Shown: one piece after another, positions 44,010 to 56,026 of the stretch | How the letters are laid out: each line of letters begins with the position of its first letter | Numbering within the stretch: the first letter of the stretch is position 1 | Assembly (NCBI GenBank): GCA_027625915.1 | Contig: JANTQA010000040.1 | Span: 682,001-746,000 of the forward strand | Origin: Anaeramoeba flamelloides | Taxonomy: Eukaryota > Metamonada > Anaeramoebidae | Direction of reading: 5' to 3' | Length of the DNA stretch: 64,000 nucleotides | The notes under the pieces: model-generated | Databases searched by the model: none | The model's input: the letters and a program-made list of their open reading frames with translations, nothing else | Told to the model about the DNA's origin: nothing | Translations under genes and position numbers: made by a program

Positions 44010-47000
44010 TTACCAATTAGGAGATTCAATTTTTACACTATAATCCCACATCTCATTTTCTGTTAAAACGGGATCTCTTTCTAAAAATTGTTTAACAATT
44101 CTAAAATAAACAAAATTGTATTTCACTGCTTGGCATTTTTTAATAAAACGAATGATGTCATAAACTCTCCGTTTTTTTGCCCAATTAATAAGGTTACCCT
44201 CAATCCTATTGGGCAATTCCTCAATATAAACGAGATCGGAAAGGAACACGCCGATAAAGGGCACCATTGGGAGCGGGCTTTCATTATATGCCCTTCTCAA
44301 TTCTTGGTAACCACCGATTGCATTGGTTAGCTTACTTAATAAACGGAATGCTTCCATATATTGGCTGGGAAGCCTTTTCCAAGTATTTTCCAACCTGGAA
44401 ACTGCAGAACCCTCCAGACCACCCATCAATGCCATCACATCGTTATAGTTATTTAAAGATTGCAACTTCAAGGCGATGTCAATCAATTTGATCAAAATTT
44501 TCGTTCTTTGCTTATCGTCTTCCGCTGTTAGTATCATCGTGCTCGCCCAATCAGCCAACCAATTAAACCGTTCAATCAAGGAAATAACGTTTGGGCTAAT
44601 TTCCTTTTTATTTTTTTGAGTCCACGCCAAATCTAACAATTCGTTTGTTTTGATTTTTGTTAACAAATTTTGTCCAAATATCGATAAAATTTTGGCAATG
44701 TCATCCACGTTGATATCAAAAACGGTCAACTCACCCAATTCCTTAAATTTGGGATACTTTGTGGGCGCCTTTAATTTCTTTTGAGTAAATTTGATTTTAT
44801 TTTCAATGTTTTCGAACGTCTTCCAATTTTTTATTGGCTTGACTCTGTTTTTCCTTGTGGACAATAATTCAATAAACATACCCTGCTGCCCAATTTCTTC
44901 ACTTTGGTTAAGTATCAAAATGTTTCTTGCAAAATTCAATACAATGTTTTTCACTTCATTAGATAAGCTCGCTCCTCTATGCTTCATTATGATCACTATT
45001 AATTTCAAAATCATTAACTGATTTGATTCCTTTTCCGCAGTTGAAAATTTTTTCTTAGTTTTTGGATTGATCTCTGGTATTTCAAATTTTTCAAATAATT
45101 TTTTCATGAAGAATTCCACAGACGAAAAGGTTTGTAAAGATTCATAGAAGATATCTAAAAATCTTGGGTGATAATATTTTGGATTGGTCAATATTTCAAT
45201 TGATTTATTAAAACTCGCACCCCTAACAGTTTCAAAAAAATCCACACCCTTTTCTCGTTCCTCCTCCCCCCTTTCATCATTCTCTTCCACCACCACCATC
45301 TCCTCCTCCTCCTCCTCATCATTATTATTATTTTTATTTTTATTTTTATTTTTATTATCAAACACAATATTTTTTACATCTAGTCCATATTCTGTCCAAA
45401 ATCTTAAATCATCTGGTATTTTTTTAATATTTAATTCAGAGCTTTCATTATTATTTTCAAAATCGTTTTCTTGCACTAATTCTCTTTCAACTCTAACAAA
45501 TTTTAACACAGAACCCGTGGTTACACCCTGTTCAGATAGATTTTTATTTTTTTTTAATAATAATAATTCCGAAACATTTTTTTCTTCCGTTTTTTCGTCA
45601 ATTTTATATTCGACAATTAATAACATGTATTTGATTATTTTATTATTTTGCTTTTTATGGTGCTCTTTATTTTTTTTCATTTTTTTTTTGTTTTTTTCAA
45701 AATCACCAAATTTATAATATATTTTTAAACATTCAATGAATTCAACTACGTTAATATTAAAATCAATTATTAATTTGATTTTTTTATTATTTGGCAAGAT
45801 TAACCCAATTTGCCCCGGCTTATGTTGGAATTTGACATTTTCTAACCCCCTGATCATTGCTTGATCATAATAATAGCTAAATTTCTTTTCAGAATTGGAT
45901 GGTACCCAATAACCAAATACAGACATTCTAGTTTCAATTTGCTGATAAACTTCTAATTGAGTAGTTGAATTATCAATTTCAAAAAAGGGAAAATATTTTA
46001 TTTTTTTTCTTCTTTTATACATTTGCGTATCTTTTAATTCATCCTTTTCCCTTTCCCTTTCCCTTTCCTTTTCGTTGTCTTTATTGATATTCTCATTTCC
46101 AATTTCCTTTTTTTGCTCTTTATCAAAAATCATTTCTCCTTTGATTACTATACCAAAAGTATTCGAAGAAACTGTAAAATTACTAGTCAAAATATTGACA
46201 ATTTTTGAAACAGGCAAACTAGTTTCGAAAGTGGCCCATGTTTTTTTCAAATTGCTAAAATATGAGGGTAAAAAAATATCAACTGTATCTGGCACTAATT
46301 TTCTTAATAATAATTTTTTATTTTTATATTTATAAATTTTTGTATTTTTCTTTAAAAATTCTCCATTTTCTAAATATTTTTTTGATGTTAAATGATCAAA
46401 TAATTGTTGGGATTGAATGGAAATTGGATCTGTGCTGTTTATATTTACTGAATTACCAATTTCTCGAATTTTCTTTGTTTTATTTTGTCTTTTCTTTTTG
46501 ATTTTTTTGTCTTTTTTTTCGGAATTATTATCTTCAGAATTATTTGAATTTGAACTTGAACTTGAACTCGAGCTTGAACTTGAAGAAGACAAGGAATCCA
46601 AATTTATTGAACCAACCATAAAGTTAGACCATTGTCCAATAATATTAGAAGAATATATTGCATAAGAACTCAAATCGTTTTCAAATTTGTGAATAAAAAA
46701 ATCAATAACATTACTAACCCTTGCTTGTTTTCGAACGATAATTTCTTCAAGTTTCCCATTAATACTCATTAATTTAATTAAAATCATACCTTCTCTCAGA
46801 TATCTTGAATTGATTCTATTATTTGGCAAAATTAATGGTATGTCTTTTAAAACATGATTAATAATTTTTTTCAATTTTTTTTTCTTTTCTTCTCTTAGTT
46901 TTCCAATTTCCCCATTAAATAATTCAAGATATTCATTCATTTCCTTTTCAACAAGCACGGAATTAGCTATTCTAGTAAGCAACGCTAAAAAGGATTCCTT

Positions 47001-50000
47001 GAAATTCAATGAAAAACTTTTGCTATTTACAAATTTGATTAATTTCTTAAAATCATTAATAGTTAATTCATAGTCTTTAATTGTTCTTGGATAATCAAAA
47101 AATGGTTTATTTTTCTTTGATTCTAATTGTATTGACTCGGAATTTGATATTTGTGATTGTAAAGATTTATTTTTCTTTTTTGTTTTCTTTTTTTCGCTTA
47201 ATTCATAAAACTGATTTACAACATCAATTGCTAAAACAAAGATTAAAGTGATAAGTGCTGAATTGTTTTTAAAAACAATTTTATGCTCTTTATTTACAAT
47301 TCCCGATATTTCATAAAATAGTGAATGGGTTTTAACCAATAAATCTAAAGTATTGATTTGTTGAACAGGTAAAAATTGTCTATTTTTTGATTTTGTTGAT
47401 TTTTGTTATTTTGTTTTTTTTTGTAAATTAAAAAGATATAGAATTAAAAGAAGGTTAGAAAGAGAAAAGAAAAAAAAATAAAACACGAAGAAAAGTTAAT
47501 TTTAATTCAAATATTAAGTTAATATATTTAGATAGGTAGATATTAATTTAATGACAAAAGTACTGTAAATTATTCCATTATTTATTTTTTAACAAATATT
47601 ACAGAATTATAAATTTAAAATATGAAATCTAATTGTAGGGTATTTTCAAAAAAAATGTGAACCTTCTTTTTTTCATTTTTATTATATTTGAGTTTTAAAC
47701 AGTTCTAGCACTGGGCTGATAATACATAATATCAAAGAAACATCAATATTAATTCAAATAATACAGATTGGGTTTTTTTCATTTTGGGAAATTGTCGTTC
47801 TTTTTTTTTTTTCTTTCGGGATTTGGTTTCAAATGGGGAAATGAAATTAATTTATCAAGAATAAGACTCTTATTACGAGAATGGTTAAAAGTTTGAAATT
47901 TCTGATCCTGAAAAATTGGTTTCTGTGATTTCTGTGATTTTCAAAAAATCTAAAATTTAAAAGAAAAAAGTAAAATCCTATTTTGTTATTTTATTAAAAA
48001 AATTGAGAAACTTTCAAATATTTTTAAATTTCAGAACGAGATTAAGAATAGTTTATTAATATAATTACCGTTTAATGATTTTGAAAATAACAAAAAAATT
48101 AATTAAATTTTTTAAAAATTGTAGTGTGTTTTTTATCACCAAAATTGTAATTTAGGACAATTGATTTACTTTTTAAATATTATCTCTATTTCTAGTTTTG
48201 AAAAAAAATTTGAATGAATTAATTAAAGAGTCTTTATCAAGCTTTTGTTTTTAACTTTCTTTCACAATTTAGAATTAATATCAAAGAAAATTCCAATTTA
48301 CTTTTTAAGAATTAAGGATTTTCGATAAATTAGTAAAAATGTTGATGTAATGTTTGAAATTTTGACTCTTTGATCTGAAAGTCAAAGAGTTCTTGCTTAA
48401 AAATTTTATAAAAAACTTAAAATTTATGATCATTTTTGATGAAATTATTTTTTTTTCCATTCAAAATTTTATCGAATCCAAAAATTATTCAACAACAATT
48501 CCAAAAAAAAAAAAAAACACAAATAGAAAAAAATCAAACTGAAAAAGAAAAACAAAGATTGGAAATCTTAAAAATCAAAATTGACAAAAATATAATGTTA
48601 ATTAAACAACAAATGTGATGCGTTGATGTTACATAAGTATAAATGGTTATCTTTTTAAACATAAGCATTTTTACTCTAAGTTATGTGGTTTGTATTATTT
48701 CTAGTTAAAATGTTAATTCTTAACACATAGATAAGATTTATGGATCGATGGTTCAGAAAACAATTGACCATGTTGGTACTTTGCTTGAATTTACAAAAAG
48801 ATTTAAGTTTTGTGAATGTAAATTATTTTAATGGCAAACAGATTTTAACTCACAATAATCCAAGAAGACAGCTTGTTCTTATTGTTGATAATATTAAAAA
48901 AGAAATTCTGATGCTACATTAATTGCTTGATAAATAGGAAATCTATTATCACAAAATGTTGTGATCTTGTTCATTTGATGAAAAGTCAATTAATTTATTT
49001 TCTAAAAAGAAACATGAAAAAAAAATTTTTTTTATTTGAACTTTTTATCTGATCTTTTTATCAGGCTTCTGGTTCATCAAAATGTTTATTAGCGGTTATA
49101 TAAACCCCATTCCAAAAATTTGGACATATCCAAAATCAAAAAGAGGCAAAAAAAAAAAAACTCAATTTATTGTATTTTTCCAAACCTTATACAAAACCAC
49201 ATTTAAGTTACAGGGTATTAATGTTTTAATTAGTAATCATTTTAATCTAAATAAAAGAAAAAATTATAAATCGAAAAAAAAAAATCTAGATGCGTCCAAA
49301 ATGATGAAACTAACTAGAACAAAAAATTATATTGATATGTTTGTTGAAATTTCACCAACAATTGTTGATCGATCAAATGATAAGATACCATCAACTAATT
49401 TTATGTCACTATTATATGGTATTTTGAAAAAAGTGTTGCATTTGTTTTTAGAATTCAAATAATATTCTCTTTAAAAGTATTTATATTTGTAAATTGGTAA
49501 TATAAAATTAAGTTGAATATTAATACTGAATTAACCAGTGAATCCATTGATTTGTATTTCAAAATACATTTCTTCCAATATTTTGAAATAAATAGCTTGT
49601 CATTTATTCAATCGGTATTAATATTAAACTTAATTTGGTAATGTGAATTAATGAATACTTTCACTAATAAAGATGGTATTTATTGAAATGTAAAAAAAAA
49701 TGCCACAATTTTTTGGAAATACCTTATATATTTTTTTGTTCAAATAAAATTATGGAAATTGTTAAGCATAAACTCCCATTTAAAATTTTATTACATACCA
49801 AAATTCAATTTTTTTAAAAAAAATCATTGTTAAATAATTATTTGAGATAAAAATACAAAATTAAAACTACTTTCTTAATTTTAATATTTGTATTATATAT
49901 CAATGAATATATAATTCATTCTCATAATATCATATTTTTTATGAATAAAATTCTTATGTATAATTATTTAGTGTCAATAATAATAATAATATATATATAT

Positions 50001-50418
50001 ATATATATATGTATAAATAAAAATAAATTTATTTTTACCTTTGAGAACTAAATGAAAACGGTGTTTTAGGAAACCATGATAAAACAAAATATATAAAGCC
50101 AAGTTGTTCGTTTGTTAAAATCTCGTGTAATAAATTAATTGCAGTTTCTGAAAAAGACTTTAACATTTTTCTTGTTAATAATTTCCATTTCTCTTGCAAA
50201 TTTATATATTGATTATTGATGAATTTTTTTCGTGTAATTTTTGTTTGGGTGTCCCCCTTTCCAATTGAAAAAGAAGAAAGGATAAATTCCCGCATAAATT
50301 CCATTCTATTATTTGGAACCGTTTCAAACTTTTCACTATTATTTGTTTCTTCTAAAGAAAGATCATCTGAAGAATCTCCTTGTAAATTGATTATTTTCCA
50401 TTTTTGGAATGGTTTCAT
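44010..50418 (-). CDS. Ras guanine nucleotide exchange factor, two exons (50418-50039, 47379-44010)
   Basis: The catalytic part is clear: a RasGEF_N module at about residues 845-970 (GASFNKSIEILTNPKYYHPRFLDIFYESLQ) and a CDC25 GEF domain at about 1014-1235 with WLADWASTMIL, LIDIALKLQSLNNYNDVMAL, LSKLTNAIGGYQELRRA, PFIGVFLSDLVYIEE. It would load GTP on Ras/Rap at membranes. Residues about 590-755 contain two ubiquitin-like folds resembling the talin F0-F1 head (FGYWVPSNSEKKF, YYYDQAMIRGLENVKF, GLILPNNKKIKL). A further ubiquitin-like strand set lies near 325-360 and a poly-Ser run near 395. The big exon lacks an ATG: its frame is open upstream only to about 47413. The minus-strand frame at 50418 ends in AG|GTAAAA at 50039/50038, and an AG at 47380 joins it in matching phase 2 (FSFSSQ-R-QFLPVQQ). 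The 1249-residue model rests on that inferred 2.66-kb intron; the catalytic exon does not. Confidence 0.85.
47380..50038 (-). other. Inferred 2.66-kb intron of the RasGEF gene
   Basis: Donor GTAAAA at 50038 and acceptor AAAATAG ending at 47380 are phase-compatible. The stretch holds short + strand frames (48436-48618, coiled-coil-like; 48740-48922; 49082-49462) of uncertain meaning. The segment from 49093 opens with TATAAACCCCATTCCAAAAA, like the left end of the Tc1 element at 19937, so part of it is probably transposon debris; a reverse TTTTGGAAATACC end lies at 49718-49730. An (AT)n run is at 49989-50011. Confidence 0.5.
49082..49462 (+). other. Open frame of 126 codons in transposon-like debris
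   Basis: It begins next to a Tc1-like terminal sequence and encodes a Lys-rich, then mixed sequence (LQGINVLISNHFNLNKRKN ... YIDMFVEISPTIVDRS). I do not recognise it. It may be a worn transposase portion or chance, and it lies inside the inferred RasGEF intron on the opposite strand. Confidence 0.3.
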
Positions 50419-50843
50419 TTTTGAAATTTCTATTCTTCTTAATGGATCAACGCTTTTAATTTATTATTTTAATAATTTTTTTTTAAAAAAGAAAAGATAA
50501 GATAGGAAAGATGGTTAGTTCGAATAAAAAATTAATATAATTCATTAAAGAGTTATATATTATTATACACTAGCATAAATTTTGAGGCTGTGTTTCAAAA
50601 AAATTAAAAATGTTATATTAGATCAGATCCTTGAAAATAATTTTTATATAATAAATTGAATTTAATCATTTGTTGATCCTGATAACACAATACTTGAAAT
50701 TTTTTTAAACATTTTTGCTTTTATTTGGCAATTTTTTGTTTTTTGTTAATTGATCTTTTTTTTCTTATGGGAATCAGCGAATTTTTTTGAATATTTATTG
50801 TATTTTGCCAACTAGGTACCAAACTGTTTTTTTTTTTTGTTAT

Positions 50844-51706
50844 TTCCATTGTGAAAAAAATTTGGGACACTAAAAAAAAATTGTATAAGTCAAAAATTTG
50901 TTTTTGTTTTTTAAATAGGAATATTGGCAAAATGATTTTTGATCAAGGTATCATTTTATGAACAAATTTTGCATTTAAGAAAAACCAAAGTCATTATCAA
51001 TTGAACATTTAAGAAACAATATTATTTCGTTGCACTTTGACGCTTTGGAATTGCTTTGGAACGCTAAAAATACAAAAATAGAATTTTAATTGCAAACGTT
51101 ACTAAAAATAAGATAACTATTTATCAAGAAATATTCAAATCTATTAATTCAATAAGATATTTATCATTGTTAGATAATGTGAATTTATCAAGGTTAATCT
51201 TAAATATCCTTTTAAACCAAATTGAATCATAAATTCTTCCAAAAAAGATATTTTTTCGAAAGAGGTTGTTTTCCACTAATGTTTTACAATCAAAACTTTA
51301 AAATACCGAAATATCAAGATTTCAGAAACCATTTAAATTCTTTAAATCCCCTTAGACAAACCTTAATTTAAAACGGTTATTAATTTTTGGTCTTCCCAAA
51401 CAATGATTAACTAGATCTTGGAATGTAATCTAATAAAAAAAATCAACATTTTTAGTAAAGTTTACAATTAAAGATAAATTTTTGTTTTTTAGAGTTCCAC
51501 AGTAATTCTATAAGCATAAAATGCAACAATTTAATTTTACTTCTGAAAATTATTATTGATAATGACTTTGGTTTTTCTTAAATGCAAGATTTGTTCATTA
51601 AATTCTACTTTGATCAAAAATCATTTTGCCAATATTTACTATTTAAAAAACGAAAACAAATTTTTTACTTACCCAATTGTTTTTTAATGTCCCAAATTTT
51701 TTTCGA
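50844..51706. repeat. Long inverted repeat element, about 863 bp
   Basis: Arms of about 160 bp at 50844-51008 and 51548-51706 match in inverse orientation at about 85-90%: GAAAAAAATTTGGGACA at the outer tips, GGCAAAATGATTTTTGATCA in the middle, CATTTAAGAAAAACCAAAGT at the inner side. The 540-bp loop has no gene. It is a foldback or long-TIR MITE, unrelated in sequence to the one at 38571-39178. Confidence 0.78.
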
Positions 51707-52212
51707 AATGATTTAAATTTTTTCAACCAGAAGAAGTGAAATTTCAGATTCGCATTTTTAGAGAGTAGTCCCCCTTGAGTATTGAAACAAATTCACAGTG
51801 GTTGGCTTGGAACTTGTGTATTTTTTTTTGAATACAATAATAAATTCAAAATATTTTGAAGGTTCTGTTTTTAATTAGATCTGATGTCTAAAAATCCAAA
51901 AAAGTCAAAATTGGAAAGAATACCATCAAACAACAGACAAAAAAGGGGGTTGTAATTCCTTAAGGAGACTTTCCAATTTTCTCAGTCAAACCAAATTGAA
52001 AAAAAAAAAGAGATCAGAATTGAGAATTTTTTTTCTTTTTTGACAATCAAAGAAAGAAATTGATCAAAAGAACATCTCACCTCATTTCAGAATTACAAAA
52101 AATATTGCCCAATTAATTCTATCTTATTTGCAAATTTTTGAAACAAAAAAAATTATTTTTTAAATAAAAAAAAAAAAAAGAAAAAAGAAGACAAAATATT
52201 AAAAAACGGATC
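51707..52212. other. Intergenic region, no gene
   Basis: AT-rich 3' flank of the Lys/Asn-rich gene, without recognised features. Confidence 0.5.
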
Positions 52213-53490
52213 TTACTTAAATTTTTCAAAAAATGTGAGTAACTTATTTTCTATTTCTGTTTCTGAAGGCATTTCTGAAACAGAGTCAAGCTCATTTATT
52301 CGTCCAAGATTAATTTTTTCAGGGTTATTGATAAAGCTTTTTGATTTGACTGGTTTGTTTTCTGCTTTGTCAAACCCTTTATAAACTGCACCAGCTCTAG
52401 GAGTCTTTGGTCTTTGTCGAGGTTTAATTTTCTTTTTTTTTTTTTTCTTTCTGATCTTTTTGACATTATCAACATTAACAAACAATTCCAATTGCGCTTT
52501 TGCAGACAATGTTCTTTTCTTTTCCTGGTCCTTTTTGCTATTGTCGTTTTCATTTTGATTTTCATTTTCATCTTCATCTTCTTTTTCATCTTCTTTTTCT
52601 TTTTGTTTTTGTTTTTGTTTTTGTTTTTCTTGTTTGTTCTTGTTATTGTTGTCTGTGTCATCTTTGTTTGGCAAATTATTTCCAACAAGGCTTAAGTTTA
52701 ATTGAAGATTTAGTTTTTTGTTTGTTTTTGGTGTTAGGGGAATTGATCCAGCTTTATTCTTTTTTTTGTCCTTTTTTTTATTCCGTTTTTCGTTCTTCTT
52801 CTTGGTAGTAGATTGTTTTTGTATTTGTTCTTTTTCTTCTTCTTCATCTTCTGATGATGAAGTTGTTGAAATTGATGTGGTTGACGAAGAAAATCCAAGT
52901 GCCGGAGAAGAAGAGGAAAGTGATTTCTTTTTTGATTCCTTTTTGGTTTTATTTTTGTTTTTTTTATTTTTTTTTGGGGTCGAAGGGGTAGATTTGATTG
53001 TTAATTGTTGTAAATTCCCATAATTAGGTTTTTTTTGAGGAGAACGTGCAGAAACTACTTTTTGTTGCTCTCTGTCATTTTGTTTATTTGGGTTATCAAC
53101 AAAATCAACACTCGAAAGTTCATCTTTTTGTTGTTTTTTGTCATTTTTTTCTTCAGTATCCAGACTGTTTTTCTTGTTATTTTTGTTTTTGTTTTTGTTT
53201 TTCTTTTTGTTTTTCTTTTTGTTTTTCTTTTTATTTTTGCTTTTGTTTTTATTTTTCTGTTTATTTTTGTTTTTCTTTTTATTTTTGTTTTTCTTTTTAT
53301 TTTTACTTTTGTCTGTATTGTCATTAGATCTCTCTTCATTTGATCCCAATGTTTGAGTATTTTTGGAGATTTTAGAGGTATTTTTTTCTTTTTTATCCTT
53401 TTTCTTTTTCTTGGATTTACTTGACGACTCATCACTGAAATCTTCAATCGAAGAATTACTACCGAACAAACAATTAAAAAATTTGGACAT
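52213..53490 (-). CDS. Lys/Asn/Ser-rich low-complexity protein (425 aa), function unknown
   Basis: A single open frame with ATG at 53490 and TAA at 52213. It starts MSKFFNCLFGSNSSIEDFSD, then runs into long Lys-Asn tracts (residues about 55-110), Ser-rich patches with SPALGFSSSTTSIS near 200, Gln/Lys-Glu-Asp tracts near 285-320, and a more complex tail (RPKTPRAGAVYKGFDKAENKPVKSKSF ... INELDSVSEMPSETEIENKLLTFFEKF). There is no known domain. The composition predicts a disordered, highly basic protein with an acidic spacer, possibly nuclear or RNA-binding (inference). The repeated SxTPKxxKK motifs look like phosphorylation-prone linker sequence. The Cys6 near the N terminus could in principle be lipidated, but nothing supports that strongly. 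The conserved-looking ends and the absence of stops across 1.3 kb make it a real gene. Confidence 0.72.
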   Translation of the reverse strand: MSKFFNCLFGSNSSIEDFSDESSSKSKKKKKDKKEKNTSKISKNTQTLGSNEERSNDNTDKSKNKKKNKNKKKNKNKQKNKNKSKNKKKNKKKNKKKNKNKNKNNKKNSLDTEEKNDKKQQKDELSSVDFVDNPNKQNDREQQKVVSARSPQKKPNYGNLQQLTIKSTPSTPKKNKKNKNKTKKESKKKSLSSSSPALGFSSSTTSISTTSSSEDEEEEKEQIQKQSTTKKKNEKRNKKKDKKKNKAGSIPLTPKTNKKLNLQLNLSLVGNNLPNKDDTDNNNKNKQEKQKQKQKQKEKEDEKEDEDENENQNENDNSKKDQEKKRTLSAKAQLELFVNVDNVKKIRKKKKKKKIKPRQRPKTPRAGAVYKGFDKAENKPVKSKSFINNPEKINLGRINELDSVSEMPSETEIENKLLTFFEKFK

Positions 53491-55132
53491 TTCTGAATTT
53501 AATTACAGTTTTAAGATTTTTTTTAAATAAGAACAATTTTTGGAAAAAATCTTTTTTTTATTGACAGAAAAACCAATCTTTAAAAAAAATGGAAAAAATT
53601 TGAGAAAATTGACTTTTTTGTATTTCAGAGATATTATTTACAAGTTTCTTCCACAGACAAGTTGTTATTAAAATAGTCTTACCAAATCACTTTTGTTTTA
53701 TTTCATATATTGTTTAATCAAATTGATTTAAAATAGGTTTATTTCGAAATTAATATAATGTCATTCAGTCAAGAATTGACGTATTTTCGAAAAAATGCTT
53801 TTCTCACAAATTTGAAAATATCTCCATCCACCAACTTAATTAACCTCTGACGATTTTTATTTGATCAGAACAACTATACAAAATCAAAAACAGAAAAATA
53901 CTCGTTTTTTTCAAAAAATCGGTATTTTCGAAACCGAACCTGAGCAAGACAGAGTTTGAGAGAACAGACATCATATTTGTAACTAATTAATGAAATCAGG
54001 ATTTCTTTTCAAAAGATTCGCAACAATACTCTTATTGGAAATTTATATTTGATAAAATTTCGAAGATCTTTCTTTTTTCAATTCTTCACTACCCCTTTCA
54101 TTTGGGATTCAAAGATCACCCAAAACATATCTAATAATATGTCTAAAGAAAAAAGTCCGAAACAAATTCAAAATATCATTCACAAATTAAAATCTATTTC
54201 TTCAAAAACTCAATTTCAGAAAAAAAATTATAAAATGTGGTGAGATATTTTGACTATTGATTCTTGAAATATTGGTAATTAAAATGTTAGTATGTATTGT
54301 TCATAGTCAAGATCTGTTTACCATTAAAATCATTTACATTCACAGAATTTAAATCTTTTACGATTTGAACAAAAAATCAACTTTGCAAATTGATTTCTTA
54401 ACTATCCATTAAAACTATCTTGTGTTAAGAATTAACATTTTATGATATATAATCAAAACAACATAAATCATTTACAAGAAAAATACTTTAATTCAAAAAG
54501 AAAAGTATTAACACCTTGATTGGTAATCCACAGAACACATTATTTATGGTTGTATAATCAACATTAATAAAATATTTAATTTTGATTTTACAGATTTCAA
54601 CTCTTTATTAATTTTTCCAGTTTGGACCTTTTTCCTTCATCAGATGTTTTTGAGGCTGATATAATTTTTTTTCTCTTTCAGAAAAGGTTTAATGTAAAAA
54701 ATTTGTTCATTAAAAATGCTCAAATAATGTAAAATTGTTACTCTTTATTATTTATAAGTTTTAGAAGATATCTTTGCATTTTTAGATCAAAATTTTAATT
54801 ATTCTAATATTTTCTACTTTTTTTATAATTCTATGAAAAATATTAATTTGGAAAAAGTAAATTGTAATTTTCTTTTGATGAATGTTTAAGGATTAAGCTA
54901 ACAAAAATAAAAATTTATACAAAACTTCTTTAAACTATTCAAAATTTGATTTCAAACCCCAGAAAAAGTAAAAATAATAGGAAAAGAAAATCAATTTCAT
55001 AATATTTGTTTTTTTTTTGTCAGCAAAACAAGAAACTTTTTACTAATTTATTTAATTATTCACTGTTTTCAAAAAAATTATAAGACCAATCAATTTTAAA
55101 AAAATTCGAATCTAATTTATTATTTAATTATC
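53491..55132. other. Intergenic region
   Basis: A 34-codon + strand frame at 54139-54243 (MSKEKSPKQIQNIIHKLKSI) reads like protein and is followed at once by GTGAGAT-type sequence, so it could be a lone first exon, but no partner exon is seen. The rest is empty. Confidence 0.4.
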
Positions 55133-55740
55133 AGTTATTTCCAAAAAAAAGAGGGACAAATTTATTTTTTCATTAATCTTTATTAAATCCAATCCCTATA
55201 AATCTACTAAAATTTATAAAAATTTTAAGATCATTTATTGTTTCTTGAAAATAATTCTATTTATTTATTAGTCTTGTAATTCGAAAAAATATTATAAATT
55301 TTTATATCTAGATTTTATTTGATATTTTTTAAGGGTGAAAAATGCTAATGATTTTTTTCTTTTTGATCCAAAAAAACTATTAATTCAATGTTATTAATCT
55401 TTAAATTATTTACCATATCATTGAAAAGATTAAAAGCATATTTTATTATTTTTAAAAAAATATTTTTTATATTGCTGAATTGCTCACTTTTTATTCAAAA
55501 TGATTGTAAATTATTTTTTCTCCAAAAAAGTGTATTATTTTTTTAGTTTTCATTTTTTGTGAATATTTCAAAGAACACATTTTGAAATAAACACCCTAGT
55601 CATTGATCCAACTAGTATTAATAATTAACCACCTTTTGAATTATTTGTTAAGGAATAGATCAACTACTAAAGATGAATTTTTCTGAAATGTAAAAATAAA
55701 ACCCACTCTATTGTAAAGACACCACTGCTAAACTTCTGAA
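55133..55740. mobile_element. Degraded MITE related to 36846-37426
   Basis: The left end GTTATTTCCAAAAAAAAGAG matches the 36846 element. The right part (GAAATAAACACC ... TCATTGATCCAACTAGTATT ... CTAAAGATG) resembles the segment at 49577-49733, which ends in the inverted TTTTGGAAATACC. The right tip here is worn. Confidence 0.4.
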
Positions 55741-56026
55741 TTGTTTTCAAATCATAAAATGAAGTTTTATACTTTTTAGAATCATTTTGAATGAAACAGA
55801 AATTTCTAACAAGTAAATATACTTCATGAGTGCATAATTGTAATAAATGAAATGTAATTTTCGAAATAAAGCTAAATTTTGAAACATTTTTTAGAAAAAA
55901 ATCAGTATATCAATTGTTTATAACATTAGATATAGATATATATGATTATTTTTAATGAATCTATATTAATAATTTAAAAACTTTTTTTTATATAAAATAA
56001 AAAAAAAAAAAAATTCGAGGATTTGA

